This document shows positions 60,719-64,000 of a stretch of DNA of 64,000 bases, one piece after another. Source of the stretch: JADLHS01 sp964553795. GTDB taxonomy: Bacteria > Verrucomicrobiota > Verrucomicrobiia > Limisphaerales > JADLHS01. The notes beneath the pieces are model-generated. The model saw only the letters and a list, made by a program, of their open reading frames with translations. It made no database searches and was not told the DNA's origin. Made by a program: the position numbers and the translations under genes. The stretch spans positions 55,559 to 119,558 of the forward strand of contig CAZKMR010000004.1 of assembly GCA_964553795.1 (NCBI GenBank). The letters run 5' to 3'. Numbering within the stretch: the stretch's first letter is position 1; each line of letters opens with the position of its first letter.

Positions 60719-60888
60719 GTGTGATCAAAAGCGGGTGAAGAACCCTGGTGGAAATGGTCGCGCTGCGACCATTCCGCCCGCGTAGCAGCGGGCGGAATTC
60801 AGGGATGGCGCGAGCGTTTCCGAACCGTGCCGCTGAACGCGGTGCGACTTGCCGCAGCGCGGCAAGTTCTACCCACTTTTAATCACAC
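60719..60888. mobile_element. 170-bp MITE-like element with 23-25-bp terminal inverted repeats and three hairpins
   Basis: The ends, 60719-60743 (GTGTGATCAAAAGCGGGT then GAAGAAC) and 60866-60888 (GTTCTACCC then ACTTTTAATCACAC), are imperfect inverted copies. Inside are hairpins at about 60754-60772 (ATGGTCGC/GCGACCAT), a CCGCCCG/CGGGCGG pair just after, and 60848-60868 (ACTTGCCGC/GCGGCAAGT). No coding potential is present. It lies upstream of the SDR gene. A related copy with different but still paired stems lies at 37022-37162. Confidence 0.65.
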
Positions 60889-60922
60889 CCGACGGTCTTG
60901 GGCGCGTGCCACTGGTCCGCGA

Positions 60923-61069
60923 TTGTCCCGGAGGGACAAAACCTGAATAACCGTGGGCGATAGCCCACGGAATAGGCACAAAGCACATTCGACCCCGCAG
61001 GGGTCGCATCATTCTCCTGCTCACCGTGGGTTTGCACCCACGGCTATTCATGTTCAGCTGCTTGGCAGC
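60923..61069. repeat. Array of five short palindromes in the gap before GH2
   Basis: Perfect stems are seen at 60923-60939 (TTGTCCC/GGGACAA), 60951-60970 (CCGTGGGC/GCCCACGG), 60990-61006 (CGACCCC/GGGGTCG), 61024-61043 (CCGTGGG/CCCACGG) and 61057-61069 (GCTGC/GCAGC). The second and fourth share TGAATA/TATTCA-type flanks in opposite orientation. Together with the element at 60719-60888 they fill most of this 652-bp gap. The rest, 61070-61229, shows no feature I can support. Confidence 0.7.
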
Positions 61070-61229
61070 CAAAAGTCGAGGGCAGTGCCGAAATGCGCCC
61101 AAAGGTCTCCGTCCGCAGCATGATTACCCGAACAGACGTGGGTAGCACTTCGCGAGGGCTTCGAGCAGACGATGTGGCTGCTGGGACGGCTCACGGTCCA
61201 GATCACCAGAAATGGCGGTGCGACCGGGA

Positions 61230-61259
61230 TTGGCCGTCTATCGGTCAATCGGTTAGCAT
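61230..61259 (+). promoter_or_regulatory. Candidate promoter of the GH2 gene
   Basis: TTGGCC (61230-61235), an 18-bp spacer and TAGCAT (61254-61259) precede the GH2 ATG by 13 nt. Two copies of GGTCAA (in 61240-61268) straddle the -10 region and could be a regulator site. Both readings are tentative. Confidence 0.3.
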
Positions 61260-61272
61260 TTGGTCAAATCCG

Positions 61273-64000
61273 ATGATCACCGCGCGCGCCAAACTCATTC
61301 TTCTCGGGCTCTCCGTGTGCCTCCTTTTTTGCTGTCGTCTCACGATGGCCGAACCGTTCACCCAATCCCTCGCTGGTTCGTGGCGTTTCCAACCTGACCC
61401 GCGCGATCTGGGTCTGGAGGATAAATACTTCGCACGCGATCTCGAGGGCACGATCACGTTGCCCGGCATTCTTCAGGCGCAAGGTTACGGAAACGAAATC
61501 ACCACGAATGCGCCGTGGGTACTGTCGCTCTACGACAAGCTCTGGTTCGAGCGCGAGGATTACCAGTCTCACACGCAGCCCGGCAACGTGCGCGTGCCGT
61601 TTGTGAGTCAGCCCGAGCGACATTACCTCGGCGCGGCTTGGTATCAACGCGACATCGAAATCCCCAAGGAATGGGAAGGTCGGCGCGTGGTGTTGTTTCT
61701 GGAACGCACGCGCTGGGAAACGCGCGCGTGGCTCGATGACAAACTCGTCGGCACGAATCGCTCCCTTTGCACGCCGCATGAATTCGATTTCGGTATCGTG
61801 ACGCCGGGCAAACATCGTCTCACCGTGCGCGTGGACAATCGGATGTTGATGAACTATCGCCCGGACGCGCACGCGGTCTCCGATTCGCTCGGCAGCACCT
61901 GGAATGGCATCGTCGGCAAGATCGAACTGCGCAGCACGCCGCCGGTGTGGATTGAGGAACTTCAAGCTTTTCCAGATGTTGCGCAAAATTCGGTCACCAT
62001 TCGAGGCAGGATCGGCAACGCCACGAGCGAATCTCAAAACGCTACTTTAGTTCTCGGATTGCTTCGCGAGCCTGATGAGGCAGCAATCGTAATGGATCGT
62101 ATCGTCAAGCTTACGGTCCCAGCGGGCACTCAGGATTTCACGACTGAAATCCGGCCGTTGAAGCCGCTGCATTTTTGGGATGCGTTCAATCCGACGAATC
62201 GTATGGTTCTGGCTGGCGCGTTGGGAGTCCCCGCTCAGTGGCAAGACACATTGAAACGCGTCCCCATTCCACTGCGCGACATCCAAACCTCCGGTCAAGA
62301 ATTCATCGTCAACGGTCGGCCCACGATGATGCGGGGCACCCATCACGGCGGCGATTTCCCGCTCACCGGTTATCCGCCTTGCGACGTGGATTACTGGCGC
62401 AACCTTTTCAAGACTTGCAAGGAATGGGGCTTGAACCACGTTCGCTTCCATTCGTTCTGTCCGCCAGAGGCGGCGTTCATCGCGGCAGATGAAATTGGCA
62501 TTTACCTTCAGCCCGAACCCGGCATGTGGAACGAAATCAGCCCCGGCACGCCCATGGAAGCCATGCTCTATGAAGAAACCGAACGCATGATTAAATATTA
62601 CGGCAACCATCCGTCGTTCGCGCTCATGTCCGCGAGCAACGAAGCCAAAGGTCGCTGGAAGGAAGCGTGCTCGAAATGGGTGCAACATTTCCGCGAACGC
62701 GATCCGCGCCGGCTCTACACGCCGGACACGGGTTGGTCGCTGATTGATGAACCCGGTCCGGTGAGTGATCGCGCGGATTATCTCGCCGTCCATCGCATCG
62801 GGCTGAACATGATGCGCGGTGACCGCGGTTGGTTCGGTCGCGATTACTCGCGCTCGATGCACGGCGTGGACGTGCCGAACATCGTTCATGAAAATGGTCA
62901 ATGGTGCGCGTATCCCGACTTTGATGTGATCGAAAAATTCACTGGTTTCATTCGGCCTGGGAATTATGAAATCTTCCGCGCGTCGGCGGAGGCGAATGGG
63001 TTGTTTGGTAGGGCGGGCAGTCCTCTGCCCGCCGCCGCTACAAATTCTCCCGACGGCGCGCACGGAGTGACGCGCCCTACCAATAAGGATTACGCCCATG
63101 CCTCCGGCCGCTTTCAACTCGCGTGCTACAAAGAAGAACTCGAAGCGATCTTCCGCTCACCCGGTCTCGGCGGATTTCAATTGCTCGACCTGCACGATTA
63201 CACCGGCCAAGGCACGGCGCTCGTTGGCGTGCTCGATCCGTTTTGGGAAGAAAAAGGCTACGTGAAAGCGGACGAGTGGCGACAGTTCTGTTCCGAGACC
63301 GTGCCGCTGGCGCGCTTGACAAAACGCGTGTTCACAACTGCCGAAAAATTCGAGCCGGAACTTGAAGTTACTCATTATGGCAAAGCCCCGTTGACCAATG
63401 CGCAAGTCTCGTGGCGCGTCGTCAATTCGCGCGGCGAAACGGTCGCTCAGGCCAAATTTGCTCCGCGCACACTCGCGCTCGGAAGAAATCCCGCCTGGGG
63501 CAGAGTAAATGTGGATTTGGCCAAACTCGTTGCGCCCGCGGAATACCAGTTGATCGCGAAGGTGGGCGCGTCAAGCAACGTGTGGAACTTCTGGCTCTAC
63601 CCAGCGCAGGTTTCCGCCGAACCGGACCAAGCCGTTCTCGTCACCAGTTCCTGGCGCGCGGCGGAAACCACACTCGCGCGCGGCGGCAAAGTTCTCTTTC
63701 TGCCGACCAATGCGGATCTCGATTGGTCCAGTCCGCCGCTGGATAACCTGCCCGTGTTCTGGAATCGCCTGATGAATCCGCAGTGGGGCCGTATGCTCGG
63801 TCTGTGGTGCGATACTAATCATCCGGCGCTCGCCGGTTTTCCTACCGAAGCACATTGCGATTGGCAATGGACGCAAATCACCAAGGGCACGCGCGCCGTG
63901 AACATTGGCAAGCTCCCACGTGAACTGAAACCCATCGTTGCGGCAATTGATGATTGGAATCGCAATTGGAAACTCGCGCCTATCTTTGAAGCACGAGTGG
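61273..64000 (+). CDS. Secreted GH2 glycoside hydrolase (3' end cut by window edge)
   Basis: The frame from the ATG at 61273 stays open to the window edge (909 codons), so the C-terminus is missing. A signal peptide (LILLGLSVCLLFCCRLTMA) leads into a GH2 sugar-binding domain (residues about 25-200), an Ig-like domain and the TIM-barrel (about 335-660). The acid/base is E457 (SASNEAKG) and the nucleophile E540 (VHENGQWCAYPDF). GFQLLDLHDYTGQGTALVG and FWEEKGYVKADEW are typical of a large GH2 group in Verrucomicrobiota and Planctomycetota. Residues 579-603 are encoded by a 75-bp dispersed palindrome inside the barrel region. Substrate specificity (galactoside or other) is open. Confidence 0.92.
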   Translation, partial: MITARAKLILLGLSVCLLFCCRLTMAEPFTQSLAGSWRFQPDPRDLGLEDKYFARDLEGTITLPGILQAQGYGNEITTNAPWVLSLYDKLWFEREDYQSHTQPGNVRVPFVSQPERHYLGAAWYQRDIEIPKEWEGRRVVLFLERTRWETRAWLDDKLVGTNRSLCTPHEFDFGIVTPGKHRLTVRVDNRMLMNYRPDAHAVSDSLGSTWNGIVGKIELRSTPPVWIEELQAFPDVAQNSVTIRGRIGNATSESQNATLVLGLLREPDEAAIVMDRIVKLTVPAGTQDFTTEIRPLKPLHFWDAFNPTNRMVLAGALGVPAQWQDTLKRVPIPLRDIQTSGQEFIVNGRPTMMRGTHHGGDFPLTGYPPCDVDYWRNLFKTCKEWGLNHVRFHSFCPPEAAFIAADEIGIYLQPEPGMWNEISPGTPMEAMLYEETERMIKYYGNHPSFALMSASNEAKGRWKEACSKWVQHFRERDPRRLYTPDTGWSLIDEPGPVSDRADYLAVHRIGLNMMRGDRGWFGRDYSRSMHGVDVPNIVHENGQWCAYPDFDVIEKFTGFIRPGNYEIFRASAEANGLFGRAGSPLPAAATNSPDGAHGVTRPTNKDYAHASGRFQLACYKEELEAIFRSPGLGGFQLLDLHDYTGQGTALVGVLDPFWEEKGYVKADEWRQFCSETVPLARLTKRVFTTAEKFEPELEVTHYGKAPLTNAQVSWRVVNSRGETVAQAKFAPRTLALGRNPAWGRVNVDLAKLVAPAEYQLIAKVGASSNVWNFWLYPAQVSAEPDQAVLVTSSWRAAETTLARGGKVLFLPTNADLDWSSPPLDNLPVFWNRLMNPQWGRMLGLWCDTNHPALAGFPTEAHCDWQWTQITKGTRAVNIGKLPRELKPIVAAIDDWNRNWKLAPIFEARV
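63007..63081. repeat. 75-bp GGTAGGG/CCCTACC palindromic element inserted in frame in GH2
   Basis: The left part (GGTAGGGCGGGCAGT then CCTCTGCCCGCC) is itself a hairpin. The right 28 nt (63054-63081) are identical to 22759-22786. It begins at codon 579 and ends at codon 603 of the GH2 gene, adding 25 residues (GRAGSPLP ... VTRPT) with no frame change. The translated insert interrupts otherwise family-like sequence (SAEANGL then KDYAHASGRFQ). Confidence 0.85.

Overview
The window is GC-rich bacterial chromosome carrying 50 protein-coding genes and one tRNA gene. Its gene content fits the phylum Verrucomicrobiota, probably a Pedosphaera/Limisphaerales-like lineage. The evidence is a prepilin-like protein with an FTLIELLVV signal, a XylR-type (ligand-domain plus AraC) regulator, secreted GH28, GH92 and GH2 enzymes, large secreted proteins (CotH/lamin-tail, RCC1/InlB) ending in an xxYYRL-type domain, a TIGR03790 protein, and many palindromic repeats. 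The taxonomic call is an inference from gene content only; no rRNA is present.

Layout. 1-4821: a pectin/uronate locus with an ExuT-like MFS transporter (cut by the left edge), a secreted GH28 enzyme, a divergent XylR-like regulator and a secreted esterase. 4919-7546: a LemA/M48 membrane protease pair. 7690-9813: two tandem paralogous Wza-like polysaccharide export proteins. 10019-11942: rpoD and a tRNA-Ile2(CAU). 12090-13239: a small membrane protein and a prepilin-like protein. 13333-18810: a compact run with pta, its detached P-loop/DRTGG regulatory partner, hisC, argA, a small tyrosine-phosphatase-like protein and an L,D-transpeptidase, meeting uvsE tail to tail. 19912-22688: Ser/Thr kinase, N-carbamoylputrescine amidase and an RfbD-like reductase. 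22820-27682: an EVE protein and a WD40-propeller histidine kinase/response-regulator pair split by a four-helix-bundle gene. 28101-37009: a secreted protein, then nine consecutive same-strand genes of unknown function, mostly membrane or envelope-like, which are the best candidate here for an undescribed system. 37237-45461: housekeeping genes (yggS, cupin, EamA transporter, WYL-like protein, pgm, TlpA-like thioredoxin, recN). 45549-55989: three very large secreted proteins on the minus strand (CotH/LTD protein, GH92 mannosidase, RCC1/InlB-repeat protein). 56087-64000: an MBL hydrolase, a TIGR03790 protein, an atypical SDR, a repeat-filled intergenic region and a GH2 glycosidase cut by the right edge.

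The most striking signal is not a gene. Several families of palindromic repeats occur between genes and also inside genes. Elements bounded by GGTAGGG/CCCTACC form a perfect 30-bp inverted repeat at 22711-22788. They also sit in frame inside the SDR gene (51 bp, 17 codons) and the GH2 gene (75 bp, 25 codons), in the same reading phase both times. One 28-nt arm is identical between the intergenic copy and the GH2 copy. A 48-bp palindromic insert lies in frame near the end of a membrane-protein gene whose C-terminus then looks like shifted reading of its neighbour. A separate MITE-like family (60719-60888 and about 37022-37162) keeps the same hairpin plan with compensatory changes in the stems.

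The genes that belong together are the pectin locus, the LemA/M48 pair, Pta with its DRTGG partner, the propeller kinase with its regulator, and the export proteins. Two real genes are open at the window edges: the MFS transporter on the left (minus strand) and GH2 on the right (plus strand).
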